A stretch of DNA of 64,000 nt from Sphingobium sp. (GCA_017744605.1 JAGIAZ010000016.1:62001-126000), one strand, 5' to 3'. Counted from the stretch's first letter, positions 8,556-16,295 are shown. The notes: generated by a model not told the origin, from the sequence alone. Numbers and translations are program-made.

Positions 8556-9266
8556 TCATGGCCAACCCGGCGGATATGCGACCTTGGGGGGCAGCTCGAA
8601 CAGCGTGGGGAAGATGCCGGCCAGATCGAGATCGCCCTCACCGGCCAGCAATCCGGGCGGACCGAGCTCCGCGAGCGGGACCTTGCCATGCACGAAGGCC
8701 GCGACACCGGGCGCAGTGCCGGTCAGGATGAAATCGGCGCCCGTCGCATCCTCGCGCGTGATGACGATGCCGCCATCCTTGACATGGCCCTTGAACTCCA
8801 GCGCGCCGAAGCGGAAGCCGACGGTGAAATCATGCACGCCGACATGTTCCGGCACGATCATGGTGCGCAACGAAAGCATGATCGACACCGGGCTGATCGG
8901 CAAAGTGGGATCGTGCAGCGGCGAGCGCGCGGCCCAGCGGCCCAGCTCCTGGACCACCGGCTCGGCGAGATAGCCCCATTCGGTGAGACCATAGACCTGC
9001 ACATTGGCGGGCGGCGGCAAGGTACTGCGCACGACGATGCCGCGCGCCTCCATCTCGGCCAGGCGCTGGGTCAGCACATTGGCGCTGATTCCGGGCAGGT
9101 CGGCGCGCAAGTCCGAAAAGCGTCGCGGACCGAGCATAAGCTCGCGCACGACGAACAGCGACCAGCGCTCGCCGAGCATCTCGAGTCCGAACGCCATGCC
9201 GCACGCGTCCAGATAGACGCGCTTTTTAGCCGATTTCGACTCGATAGTTATTTTTTCTAACTCCAC
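8556..9266 (-). CDS. HxlR-family winged-helix regulator with C-terminal SCP2-like domain
   Basis: The N-terminal 110 residues are a MarR/HxlR winged helix, with the diagnostic LGERWSLFVVRELMLGPRRF and the ISANVLTQRL recognition helix. The remaining ~120 residues look like a sterol-carrier (SCP2)-type domain, a known fusion, which may bind a hydrophobic ligand. It is transcribed away from a nine-gene detoxification-type run and is the obvious candidate to control it. The frame is open up to a TTG at 9308, but a good promoter sits inside that extension (-10 at 9273-9278). I therefore propose a GTG start at 9266, giving 236 residues from a leaderless or near-leaderless message. The start is inference. 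Confidence 0.8.
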   Translation of the reverse strand: MELEKITIESKSAKKRVYLDACGMAFGLEMLGERWSLFVVRELMLGPRRFSDLRADLPGISANVLTQRLAEMEARGIVVRSTLPPPANVQVYGLTEWGYLAEPVVQELGRWAARSPLHDPTLPISPVSIMLSLRTMIVPEHVGVHDFTVGFRFGALEFKGHVKDGGIVITREDATGADFILTGTAPGVAAFVHGKVPLAELGPPGLLAGEGDLDLAGIFPTLFELPPKVAYPPGWP

Positions 9267-9302
9267 AGTTGCATTATCTAATTTTTCTGGCAGAGTCGTC
9301 AA
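9246..9302 (-). promoter_or_regulatory. Promoter of the HxlR gene and candidate operator
   Basis: On the minus strand TTGACG (9302-9297) and GATAAT (9278-9273) are separated by 18 bases, a near-consensus housekeeping promoter in a markedly AT-rich patch. Transcription would begin about seven bases on, at or next to the in-frame GTG at 9266. Immediately downstream, AGTTA (9246-9250) and TAACT (9258-9262) form an inverted repeat with a 7-base spacer, a plausible operator for autoregulation and for the divergent genes. The gene on the other side has its own site (GGGAGAG, 9336-9342). Confidence 0.55.
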
Positions 9303-9348
9303 GGTCAAAGCGAATCACCGAACTGATTTTTCGATTGGGAGAGCTGCC

Positions 9349-9780
9349 ATGAACCGCATGATCTTCGTGAACCTGCCGGTCACCGATCTTCAGAAATCCA
9401 TTGCCTTCTACGAGGCGATCGGCGCCACGGCCGACCCGCATTTCCGCGACGAGAACACCCAGATGATGCGCATCTCGGACGAGATCTGCGTGATGATCAT
9501 GACGCACGAGCGCTTCCAGGGCTTCACGCCGCGCCGCATCCCCAATGCCCATGAGACGGCGCAGGTGCTGCTCTGCCTGTCCTGCGGCAGCCGCGACGAG
9601 GTCGACGCGACGACGCAGGCCGGCGCCTCCGCGGGCGGCCAGGCCGACCCCAATCCCAAGCAGGAGCATGGCGACTTCATGTACGGCCGCAGCTTCGCCG
9701 ATCCCGATGGCCACATCTGGGAAGTCGTGTGGATGGACATGGCCAAGGCCATGGCCGGCAACGCCGAAGCATCGGCCTGA
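9349..9780 (+). CDS. VOC/glyoxalase-like protein, first gene of the HxlR-linked run
   Basis: A 143-residue glyoxalase-fold protein: NLPVTDLQKSIAFYEAIG is the first beta-alpha unit and FADPDGHIWEVVWMD the last strand with the usual metal-site Glu. The length and the acidic, Met-rich N-terminal third fit the group often annotated as lactoylglutathione-lyase-like, but the true substrate is unknown. The ribosome-binding site GGGAGAG is strong. It leads a same-strand run that continues to 14160. Confidence 0.8.
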   Translation: MNRMIFVNLPVTDLQKSIAFYEAIGATADPHFRDENTQMMRISDEICVMIMTHERFQGFTPRRIPNAHETAQVLLCLSCGSRDEVDATTQAGASAGGQADPNPKQEHGDFMYGRSFADPDGHIWEVVWMDMAKAMAGNAEASA

Positions 9781-9832
9781 CCGGCCCACGCGAAGGACCG
9801 ACGCCCCACCCCATGACAGCGGGAGGACCAAC

Positions 9833-10504
9833 ATGCCCATCGACCCCAACAGCCCGATTGAAGTCACCGCGTTCGACTGGGTGCCGCCCTTTGCGCGCGG
9901 CCAGGTCCGCGACCTGCGCGTCCGCTGGGCGCTGGAGGAAGCCGGCCTATCCTATCGCACGCGCCTGATCAGCGCCCGCGAGCGGCCCGACTGGTATTTC
10001 AAGGAACAGCCCTTCGGCCAGGTGCCTTATTATAGGGACGGCGCGGTCGAGATGTTCGAATGCGCGGCGATCGCGCTGCACATCGCCGAGAAGAGCGAGG
10101 TCCTGCTGCCGCGCACCGAGCCTGACCGCTCGAGGGCGCTGACCTGGCTGCTCGCCGCCATGAACAGCATCGACCCCTATGTGATGAACCAGATCACCTG
10201 CGACGTGTTTGCGCAGGGCCAGGAATGGGCGACGCTGCGCAAGCCGAGCCAGACGGAGATGCTGGAGCGGCGCCTGGGCCAGCTCGCCGACGCGCTCGGC
10301 GACAGGGACTGGTTCGCCGGCGTCTTCAGCGTGGCCGACATCCTCATGGTCTGCACCCTGCGAACACTGCGCAACACCAGCGCCGATATTCCGCAGACGC
10401 TGCTCGACTATGTGGCGCGCGGCGAGGCCCGCCCCGCCTTCAAGGCGGCGCTTGCGGCGCAATTCGCCGATTTCCTGCCCGATCCCGAAGGAGTTCCAGC
10501 ATGA
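9833..10504 (+). CDS. Glutathione S-transferase family protein
   Basis: A 223-residue GST. The N-terminal thioredoxin-like domain starts late (about residue 12) and includes FGQVPYYRDG with the cis-proline and E-C-A-A-I-A-L-H-I-A, which corresponds to the glutathione gamma-Glu-binding site. The C-terminal helical domain contains FSVADILMVCTLR, the conserved N-capping-box motif. The start at 9833 is preceded by GGGAGGA. Its stop overlaps the next start (ATGA), so translation is probably coupled to the DUF1428 gene. Confidence 0.85.
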   Translation: MPIDPNSPIEVTAFDWVPPFARGQVRDLRVRWALEEAGLSYRTRLISARERPDWYFKEQPFGQVPYYRDGAVEMFECAAIALHIAEKSEVLLPRTEPDRSRALTWLLAAMNSIDPYVMNQITCDVFAQGQEWATLRKPSQTEMLERRLGQLADALGDRDWFAGVFSVADILMVCTLRTLRNTSADIPQTLLDYVARGEARPAFKAALAAQFADFLPDPEGVPA

Positions 10505-10857
10505 CCTATGTCGACGGATTTGTCTGCCCGGTGAAGCCGGGGCGGAAGGACGACTATATCAAGATGGCCAGCATGGCCGCGCCTCTCTTCATCGAATATG
10601 GCGCGCTGCGCGTGGTCGAAACGTGGAACGACGACCTGATGGTCGGCAAGACCAACGACTTCCGCACGGCCGTGATCGCGGAAGAAGGCGAGGATGTCGT
10701 CTTCTCGTGGGTCGAGTGGCCCGACAAGGAGACGCGCGTCTCCGGCTGGGAAAAGCTCATGAAGGACGAGCGCATGAAGGGCATGGAGGACAATCCGATG
10801 GCCGGCGCGCGCATGATCTACGGGGGCTTCTCGAGCATCCTCGACCAGTCGGCCTGA
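10501..10857 (+). CDS. DUF1428 family protein (first of two)
   Basis: A 118-residue protein beginning MTYVDGFVCPVKPGRK, the hallmark opening of DUF1428, with VEWPDKETR and a C-terminal MIYGGFSSI. The family has a dimeric alpha/beta-barrel (ABM/YciI-like) fold and no proven reaction. It overlaps the GST gene by four bases. A paralogue follows directly at 10899, so the pair arose by tandem duplication and then diverged. Confidence 0.85.
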   Translation: MTYVDGFVCPVKPGRKDDYIKMASMAAPLFIEYGALRVVETWNDDLMVGKTNDFRTAVIAEEGEDVVFSWVEWPDKETRVSGWEKLMKDERMKGMEDNPMAGARMIYGGFSSILDQSA

Positions 10858-10898
10858 TCGGCCCCGGGGCAAACCGTGACGGACAGAGGAGAGGATCC

Positions 10899-11276
10899 AT
10901 GCCCTATATCGACGGTTTCGTGATCGCCGTGCCCACGGCGAACAAGCAGAAGTTCATCGACCATGCCCTGACCGCGGACAGCGTCTTCATGGAGCAAGGC
11001 GCCACGCGCATTCTCGAATGCTGGGGAGACGACGTGCCGGACGGCACGCTGACCGACTTTCGCAAGGCGGTGCAGGCGAAGGAGGACGAGACGGTCTGCT
11101 TCGCCTGGATCGAATGGCCGGACAAGGCGACGCGCGACGCGGGCATGGCCCGGGTGAATGAACTGTTCGAGACGGACGAGCGTTTAGGCTCTGAGGGCAA
11201 CCCGATCCCGTTCGACGGCAAGCGCATGATCTTCGGCGGCTTCGAAGCAATCGTCCATCTGGGAGACATGACATGA
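10899..11276 (+). CDS. DUF1428 family protein (second of two)
   Basis: A 125-residue paralogue of the preceding gene with the same landmarks (PYIDGFVIAVP, IEWPDKATRD, MIFGGFEAI) but an extra insertion containing GSEGNPIPFDGKR. The site AGAGGAGAGG precedes the ATG. The stop overlaps the start of the two-domain VOC gene (ATGA). Clear differences between the copies in the middle third suggest distinct ligands or a heteromer rather than a recent duplicate. Confidence 0.85.
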   Translation: MPYIDGFVIAVPTANKQKFIDHALTADSVFMEQGATRILECWGDDVPDGTLTDFRKAVQAKEDETVCFAWIEWPDKATRDAGMARVNELFETDERLGSEGNPIPFDGKRMIFGGFEAIVHLGDMT

Positions 11277-12067
11277 CAAACGCTCAGGGCGACTTCATCT
11301 GGTACGAGCTGATGACCGGCGACATGGAAGGCGCACGCGCTTTCTACAAGGCGGTCGCGGGCATGGAGATAGGCGGGGAGACGGGCGGAGAGATGGGCGG
11401 GGCGTCCGACACGCCGGGCCAGGATTATCGCATGATCCGCTATGGCGACGATTTCGTCGGCGGCGCGCTGGCGCTCACCAAGGACATGACCGACAATGGT
11501 GCGATGCCGCTGTGGATCGGCTATATCGGCGTCACGGACGTCGACGCTACCGCCGAGGCGATCAAGGCCAGGGGCGGTCATGTCTTCATGGGACCGCGCG
11601 ATATTCCCCAGGGCCGGCTCGCCATGTGCGCGGACCCGCAAGGGGCGCCCTTCTACATCATGTGCGGCTCTTCGGACGGGACCAGCACGGTCTGGCAGGA
11701 CAATGTCGTCGGCCATTTCGGCTGGAACGAACTGTGGACGCCGGACCAAAAGAGCGCGCTCGATTTCTACGGATCGCTGTTCGGCTGGACGCAGCAAGGT
11801 GCGATGCCGATGGGTCCGCGCGGCGACTATCTCTTCATGATGCAGGGCAGCAAAAGGCTGGGCGCCTTTGGCCCCGCGAGCGATGCCTCGAAGCCGGCCT
11901 ACTGGCGCCATGTCTTCCGCGTGCCGTCGATCGGCGCATCGGTGGACGCGGCGAAATCGCGCGGCGCGACCGAGATCGACGGCCCGCACCAGGTGCCCGG
12001 CGGCGACTATGTCATGTACGGCAAGGATCCCCAGGGCGCGACGCTCGTCCTGGTCGGCGGCGCCTGA
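11273..12067 (+). CDS. Two-domain VOC family protein
   Basis: The 264-residue product holds two glyoxalase-fold modules. The first starts FIWYELMTGDMEGARAFYK and the second FGWNELWTPDQKSALDFYG, about 130 residues later. This arrangement is typical of glyoxalase-fold proteins annotated as hydroxylases in actinobacteria and sphingomonads, where two modules make one pseudo-dimeric pocket. Each module ends in a DPQGAPFYIM or DPQGATLVLV strand. The usual metal-binding Glu at the end of each is not obvious, so metal binding is uncertain. Confidence 0.82.
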   Translation: MTNAQGDFIWYELMTGDMEGARAFYKAVAGMEIGGETGGEMGGASDTPGQDYRMIRYGDDFVGGALALTKDMTDNGAMPLWIGYIGVTDVDATAEAIKARGGHVFMGPRDIPQGRLAMCADPQGAPFYIMCGSSDGTSTVWQDNVVGHFGWNELWTPDQKSALDFYGSLFGWTQQGAMPMGPRGDYLFMMQGSKRLGAFGPASDASKPAYWRHVFRVPSIGASVDAAKSRGATEIDGPHQVPGGDYVMYGKDPQGATLVLVGGA

Positions 12068-12090
12068 GACAGGCACGAAAGGAGCAACCC

Positions 12091-12579
12091 ATGTCCGATA
12101 AGATCATCCCCTGCCTCTGGTATGACGGCACCGCCGAGGAAGCCGCGGCCTTCTATGTCTCGCTGCTGCCCGACAGCCGGGTCGACGCGGTCCATCGCTC
12201 GCCGGCCGACAATCCCTCCACGCGCGAAGGCGCCGCGCTGGTCGTCGAGTTCACGCTGGCCGGCCGCAAATATATCGGCCTGAACGGCGGCCCGCACTTC
12301 AAGTTCAATGAGGCGATCAGCTTCCAGATCCAGACCGACGACCAGGCGGAAACCGACCGGCTCTGGAACGCGATCGTCGGCAATGGCGGCGAGGAAAGCA
12401 TGTGCGGCTGGTGCAAGGACAAATGGGGCATGAGCTGGCAGATCACGCCGCGGCGCCTCGTGGAACTCACTTACGGGTCCGACCGCAAGGTCGCGAAGGC
12501 GGTGTTCGAGGCGATGATGACGATGCGCAAGATCGACATCGCCGCGCTCGAAGCCGCGCGAGAGGCCGTCGTCGCATGA
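12091..12579 (+). CDS. PhnB-like VOC protein
   Basis: A 162-residue member of the 3-demethylubiquinone-3-methyltransferase-like VOC group, recognised by IIPCLWYDGTAEEAAAFY at the start and CGWCKDKWGMSWQITPR near the end. The three cysteine/tryptophan-rich turns are characteristic. Despite the family label no methyltransferase motif is present. The site AAAGGAG is nine bases upstream of the ATG. The stop overlaps the next start (ATGAG). Confidence 0.85.
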   Translation: MSDKIIPCLWYDGTAEEAAAFYVSLLPDSRVDAVHRSPADNPSTREGAALVVEFTLAGRKYIGLNGGPHFKFNEAISFQIQTDDQAETDRLWNAIVGNGGEESMCGWCKDKWGMSWQITPRRLVELTYGSDRKVAKAVFEAMMTMRKIDIAALEAAREAVVA

Positions 12580-13229
12580 GCTACCGCCTCTTCGCGCATC
12601 CCTTCTCCTCCTATAGCTGGAAGGCGATGATCGCCTTTCACGAGAAGGGCGTCGCCTTCGATCTTGCGATGCTGGAAGATCCCGGGGTGATGGACGCGCT
12701 GCGCAACCTCTGGCCGGTCGGCCAGTTCCCGGTGCTGCTGGATGGCGAGCGAACGGTGATCGAGGCGACGATGATCATCGAATATCTAGACCTGCGCCAT
12801 CCGGGGCCTGCGCGGCTCATCCCGGCCGACCCCGAAGCGGCGCTGGACGTGCGCTTCATGGACCGGCTGTTCGACAATCATGTCATGAACGTGATGCAGC
12901 GGATCGTCGCCGAATATCTGCCGCCCAACGACACGCCCAATCCCGCGACCATCGCGACGGTGCAGGGCAAGCTCGAGATCATCTACGCCTGGCTCGACCG
13001 GCGCCTGGCCGGACAGGACTGGGCGACGCCCCATGGCTTTTCGATGGCCGACTGCGCGGCGGCGCCATCGCTCTTCTATGCCGACTGGGTGCACCGCATC
13101 CCCGAGACGATGCCGAACCTGCGCGCCTATCGCGCGCGGCTGAACGCCCGGCCATCGGTTTCGCGCTGCATCGAGGAAGCCCGGCCTTATCGGCCCTATT
13201 TCCCGCTCGGCGCGCCGGACCGGGACTGA
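12576..13229 (+). CDS. Glutathione S-transferase family protein
   Basis: A second GST in the run, 217 residues. The thioredoxin-like part has HPFSSYSWKAMIA, where Ser-Ser-Tyr-Ser sits in the position of the catalytic Ser/Cys, then GQFPVLLDGE with the cis-Pro, and EATMIIEYLDL for glutathione binding. The helical domain has FSMADCAAAPSLFYADW. It shares little with the GST at 9833 beyond the fold, so the operon carries two different GST types. Confidence 0.87.
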   Translation: MSYRLFAHPFSSYSWKAMIAFHEKGVAFDLAMLEDPGVMDALRNLWPVGQFPVLLDGERTVIEATMIIEYLDLRHPGPARLIPADPEAALDVRFMDRLFDNHVMNVMQRIVAEYLPPNDTPNPATIATVQGKLEIIYAWLDRRLAGQDWATPHGFSMADCAAAPSLFYADWVHRIPETMPNLRAYRARLNARPSVSRCIEEARPYRPYFPLGAPDRD

Positions 13230-13253
13230 CGACGACAAGCAAAGGGGGACGCC

Positions 13254-13709
13254 ATGAAAAGCTATTTCCTCAAAGCCTGGCTGATCTGCGGCACGCTCGA
13301 TATCGGCTGGGCGGCGATCAACACGCTGATCGGCGGCAATTCGGTCGCGGGCATGCTGCGGTTCGTGGCGTCGGGGCCGTTCCCCGAAGCAGGTGATTGG
13401 GGGCTGGGCGGCGCCCTGCTCGGCCTCGCGGTGCATTTCGCGCTCATGGCCGTAATGGTCGCGGTCTACGGTCTGCTCACCGCACAGGGCCTTGCCGGCA
13501 AGATCGGCCCCTGGTGGCTGGCCGGCGCGCTCTATGGTCTCGTTCTCTATCTCGTCATGTACTGGGTGGTGATGCCGACGCGCTGGCCCAGCATCCATCC
13601 CGGCGCCGACCCGGTCAGCATGGCCAAGGCGATCTTCGCCCACGTCGCGCTGGTCGGCCTGCCCATGGCCTATTTCGCACGCCGCCTCATCGGCAAAGGA
13701 GTGTCCTGA
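13254..13709 (+). CDS. Four-helix membrane protein, unknown function
   Basis: A 151-residue integral membrane protein with four hydrophobic segments (about 6-26, 50-72, 84-107 and 125-144) and short polar loops. I cannot place it in a named family with confidence, although small four-TM proteins of this type are common beside VOC/GST genes in sphingomonads. It has a good AAAGGGGGA site and lies 24 bases after the GST gene and one base before the next, so it belongs to the operon. Confidence 0.75.
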   Translation: MKSYFLKAWLICGTLDIGWAAINTLIGGNSVAGMLRFVASGPFPEAGDWGLGGALLGLAVHFALMAVMVAVYGLLTAQGLAGKIGPWWLAGALYGLVLYLVMYWVVMPTRWPSIHPGADPVSMAKAIFAHVALVGLPMAYFARRLIGKGVS

Positions 13710-13710
13710 C

Positions 13711-14160
13711 ATGTCCGACGATCTCGCCCTCTCCGTCACCACTTATATCGACGCGCCACCCGAGACGGTCTGGGAGGTCATGACCGTGCGGCAGGAGGAA
13801 TGGTGGTGCCCCAAGCCGTGGCGCGCGGAGATCGTCGCGCAGGAATGGCATGCCGGCGGCCGCGCGGCGCAGATCATGCACGGCCCCAATGGCGAGACCA
13901 TGCCCAATGAAGGCGTCTTTCTCGAAGTGACGCCGGGTGTCCGCTTCGTCTGCACCGACGCCTTCACCGCGGGCTGGAAACCGGCCGGGCCGTTCATGGT
14001 CGGCACCTGGGAGATCGCGCCCGAAGGCAATGGCACGCGCTTCACCGGCTCCGCCCGCCATTGGACGAAAGACGCCTATGAGCAGCACAAGTCCATGGGA
14101 TTCGAAGCCGGATGGGGCGTGATGGCCCAGCAGCTCAAGGCGCTATGCGAGGCGGGCTAG
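13711..14160 (+). CDS. SRPBCC/AHSA1-domain protein
   Basis: A 149-residue START-like (Bet v1 fold) protein, last gene of the run. Landmarks are the first strand SVTTYIDAPPETVWEVMT, the WWCPKPWRAEI segment typical of AHSA1 proteins and the C-terminal helix EAGWGVMAQQLKALC. These proteins bind hydrophobic ligands or act in stress responses. The site GGAG lies just before the ATG. Confidence 0.83.
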   Translation: MSDDLALSVTTYIDAPPETVWEVMTVRQEEWWCPKPWRAEIVAQEWHAGGRAAQIMHGPNGETMPNEGVFLEVTPGVRFVCTDAFTAGWKPAGPFMVGTWEIAPEGNGTRFTGSARHWTKDAYEQHKSMGFEAGWGVMAQQLKALCEAG

Positions 14161-14187
14161 AGGCCGATCCCTCCATGTTGAACCGCT

Positions 14188-14281
14188 CGTCATTGCGAGC
14201 CCGGCGGAAGCCGGGCGAAACAATCCAGTGGCGCCTGAGACGGGCCTGGATTGCCGCGCGACTTCGTCGCTCGCAATGACG
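14188..14281. repeat. Family A palindromic repeat, copy 3
   Basis: CGTCATTGCGAGCCCGGC at the left and GTCGCTCGCAATGACG at the right, with the inner CAATCCAG / CCTGGATTG pair and the CCCGGC..GCCGGG hairpin. A lead GGCCGATCC lies 20 bases before it. It separates the end of the VOC/GST run from the convergent isochorismatase gene. Confidence 0.87.
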
Positions 14282-14304
14282 ATTCAAATCTGCAGGATCA
14301 GGCT

Positions 14305-15006
14305 CTAGGCGACTTCCACCTTCGCTTCCGCCAGCAGCGCCTCGATCTCGTCGACCGTCATGACATCGGCAAAGACCATCGCCATGCTGTTGAGCGTGCC
14401 GTTGTGCATCTCGTCGGTCAGGCTCGCATTGGCATCGGCCGGGAAGATGACGCGATAGTTGAGCTGCATGGCGTCGCGCGCGGTGGATTCGCAGCAGATG
14501 TTGGTCAGCGTGCCGGTGACGATCAGCGTGTCGATGCCGCGCGCCCGCAGGAAATCGTCGAGGTCGCAGGTGTCGGGAATGAAGGCGCCCAGGCGCTGCT
14601 TCTCGATGAAGGCATCGGCCGCGCGATCGACATCCAGTGCTGGCCAGAGCTGCCAGCCATGCGCGCCGCGCTCGAACGTCGCCTGGTGGCTGGCGGCGAC
14701 CTCGGGTGGAAAGCGCTCATAGAAGGCCGACCAGCTCTCGAGGCTGTCGGGCGGCGTGGTGAACTGGACGAAGACGTTGGTCCCGCCCGCCTCCCGCAAG
14801 GCGCGGCTGATCCGGTTGAGGCTCGGCGTGATCTCACGCGCCATCGGGCATTCGACCGTCGCGCCGGGCTCCACGAAACCGTTCTGCATGTCGATCACGA
14901 CATGGGCGGTGCGCCGGGGATCGAGCCGCTTGACGACATGGGGGCTTCCACCCCGCTCCGCCGACTGACGCGCGCGCATCGCCGGATCGAGCATGATCTC
15001 GTGCAT
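14305..15006 (-). CDS. Isochorismatase-family cysteine hydrolase
   Basis: A 233-residue hydrolase. The family cleaves amides or vinyl ethers with an Asp-Lys-Cys triad. Candidates here are the Asp of VIDMQNGF (about residue 39), a Lys in IEKQRLGAF (about 136) and the Cys pair in GTLTNICCESTARDA (about 170), which also shows the usual cis-peptide before the cysteine. Substrates in the family include isochorismate, nicotinamide and ureidoacrylate. None can be chosen from sequence. It converges on the VOC/GST run with a repeat between. Confidence 0.88.
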   Translation of the reverse strand: MHEIMLDPAMRARQSAERGGSPHVVKRLDPRRTAHVVIDMQNGFVEPGATVECPMAREITPSLNRISRALREAGGTNVFVQFTTPPDSLESWSAFYERFPPEVAASHQATFERGAHGWQLWPALDVDRAADAFIEKQRLGAFIPDTCDLDDFLRARGIDTLIVTGTLTNICCESTARDAMQLNYRVIFPADANASLTDEMHNGTLNSMAMVFADVMTVDEIEALLAEAKVEVA

Positions 15007-15225
15007 GGCTTCTCTCCCTCATCGGCCCGACTCAGCGGGCGCTTCGTTCGCCCATTATAGAGCATGGCGGCGGGGGAGGGAAAATGCCCGATGACCTTGC
15101 TATCCCTGCGCCATGGCGACGAAGACCGGGAGCCACCTCGCGACGCCTTCTTCGCAAAAAACGCGCAACGACGCCCACATATTGGCGAAGATCACGGCGC
15201 CCCGACTCGATGGCCCAACCTCTCC

Positions 15226-15921
15226 TCAAGCCAGTTTCGCGAACAGCCGGTTGGCATTGGTCCAGCTCATGCCTTTCATGAAACCATCGACATAGGAACC
15301 CGCCTTTGCGCCGAAGTCCATCTGATAGGCATGCTCGTACATGTCGAGCGCGAGGATGGGTGTGCTGCCGGCCAGAGTCATTGTGTGATCGGCCGCCCAC
15401 TGGTTCACGAGCTTCCTGTCGCGGCCGCTCCATGTGAGCAGCACCCAGCCCGATCCGCCGCCGAGCGCCTTGCCCATTGCCGAGAATTCGCCCGTCCAGC
15501 GATCCATGCTGCCGAAATCGCGCTCGATTGCGCGCGCAAGCTCAGGGGCGACGGGCGCAGGCTTCACCAGGCCGGCGAAATAAAGCTCGTGCAGGATCAT
15601 CGAATTCCAGGCGATCAGTTCCTCGCGCTTGAGGCCGTTCAACTGGAAGCCTGGCGCCTTGGCCATGTCGAGCTTGCCGATCTCGGCGCGAATGGCCCCG
15701 AGCCGCGTGACGGCGCCGGCATAGTTGTTATCGTGATGGCTGACGATCAGCTTTTCGGACAGCCAGCCGAGCGAAGCGGGTTCGAAGGGCAGCGGCAGCG
15801 GCGCGAAGGGCGCCTGGGGCGGCGCAGTCGGTTGCGCCACCGCCTCCGAGGCAGAGGCCAGCGCGGCCAAAGCGGCACCTGCCGCAAGCAGTTCACGACG
15901 ATTGGTTTCAACTGTCGACAT
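15226..15921 (-). CDS. Exported superoxide dismutase-like protein (Fe/Mn family) with Tat-type signal
   Basis: The N-terminus NRRELLAAGAALAALA looks like a twin-arginine signal ending near AVAQ, so the enzyme would act in the periplasm. The Fe/Mn-SOD fold is recognisable. Ligand candidates are a His in SHHDNNY, the His of MILHELYFAGL, and Asp and His in ALDMYEHAYQMDF. The first site is abnormal: canonical enzymes have HxxxHHxxY with gate residues His30 and Tyr34, while here the stretch is two residues shorter with Asn-Asn, and the usual WEHAY is YEHAY. Activity is plausible but unproven. An in-frame Met four codons upstream (15933) is an alternative start. Confidence 0.82.
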   Translation of the reverse strand: MSTVETNRRELLAAGAALAALASASEAVAQPTAPPQAPFAPLPLPFEPASLGWLSEKLIVSHHDNNYAGAVTRLGAIRAEIGKLDMAKAPGFQLNGLKREELIAWNSMILHELYFAGLVKPAPVAPELARAIERDFGSMDRWTGEFSAMGKALGGGSGWVLLTWSGRDRKLVNQWAADHTMTLAGSTPILALDMYEHAYQMDFGAKAGSYVDGFMKGMSWTNANRLFAKLA

Positions 15922-16007
15922 GGCGATCTCCATGTAAACCCCGCATGCCCTGACTGCTTACTCCGTCTGACCGGCCGGCGACAGCACCGAAAACCGGCCC
16001 AGGCACA

Positions 16008-16036
16008 TTGACAAATCAGGCGCCTTTGCCTATCCG
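16008..16036 (+). promoter_or_regulatory. Promoter upstream of rpmH
   Basis: TTGACA (16008-16013) and TATCCG (16031-16036) are separated by exactly 17 bases. The -35 is perfect and the -10 keeps TAT. The gene it serves begins about 90 bases after the predicted transcription start, leaving a leader that contains a hairpin with a U-run. Confidence 0.65.
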
Positions 16037-16053
16037 CGCGCCTTCGGACGAAC

Positions 16054-16093
16054 GGCCGCCGCCCTGTTTTTCGGGGCGTGGCGGCCCTTTTTG
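16054..16093 (+). terminator. Terminator-like hairpin in the rpmH leader (possible attenuator)
   Basis: GGCCGCC-GCCC at 16054-16064 pairs with GGGC and GGCGGCC at 16074-16086, with a two-base bulge and a nine-base loop. It is followed by CTTTTTG. On the plus strand this is a strong intrinsic terminator, lying after the promoter and 39 bases before rpmH. Its U-run has the wrong orientation to serve the leftward dismutase gene. Whether it terminates conditionally is inference. Confidence 0.6.
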
Positions 16094-16131
16094 TCGATGT
16101 TACAGACCGATTCGATGTTGAGGAATGAACG

Positions 16132-16266
16132 ATGAAGCGCACCTTTCAGCCGAGCAATCTGGTTCGGAAGCGCCGCCACGGTTTCCGCGCCCGCATGGCG
16201 ACTGCCGCAGGCCGCAAGGTGCTGCGCGCGCGTCGCGCCCGCGGCCGCAAGAGCCTGTCGGCCTGA
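16132..16266 (+). CDS. rpmH: 50S ribosomal protein L34
   Basis: A 44-residue, very basic protein starting [20 protein letters not shown] and ending RGRKSLSA, an unmistakable L34. It heads the conserved rpmH-rnpA-yidD-yidC block. The site GAGGAATGA precedes the ATG. A longer frame overlapping it in another register belongs to an upstream extension of rnpA and is not coding here. Confidence 0.97.
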   Translation: MKRTFQPSNLVRKRRHGFRARMATAAGRKVLRARRARGRKSLSA

Positions 16267-16295
16267 GCACGACTGACCGGCGCGCGCTGGGTCGC

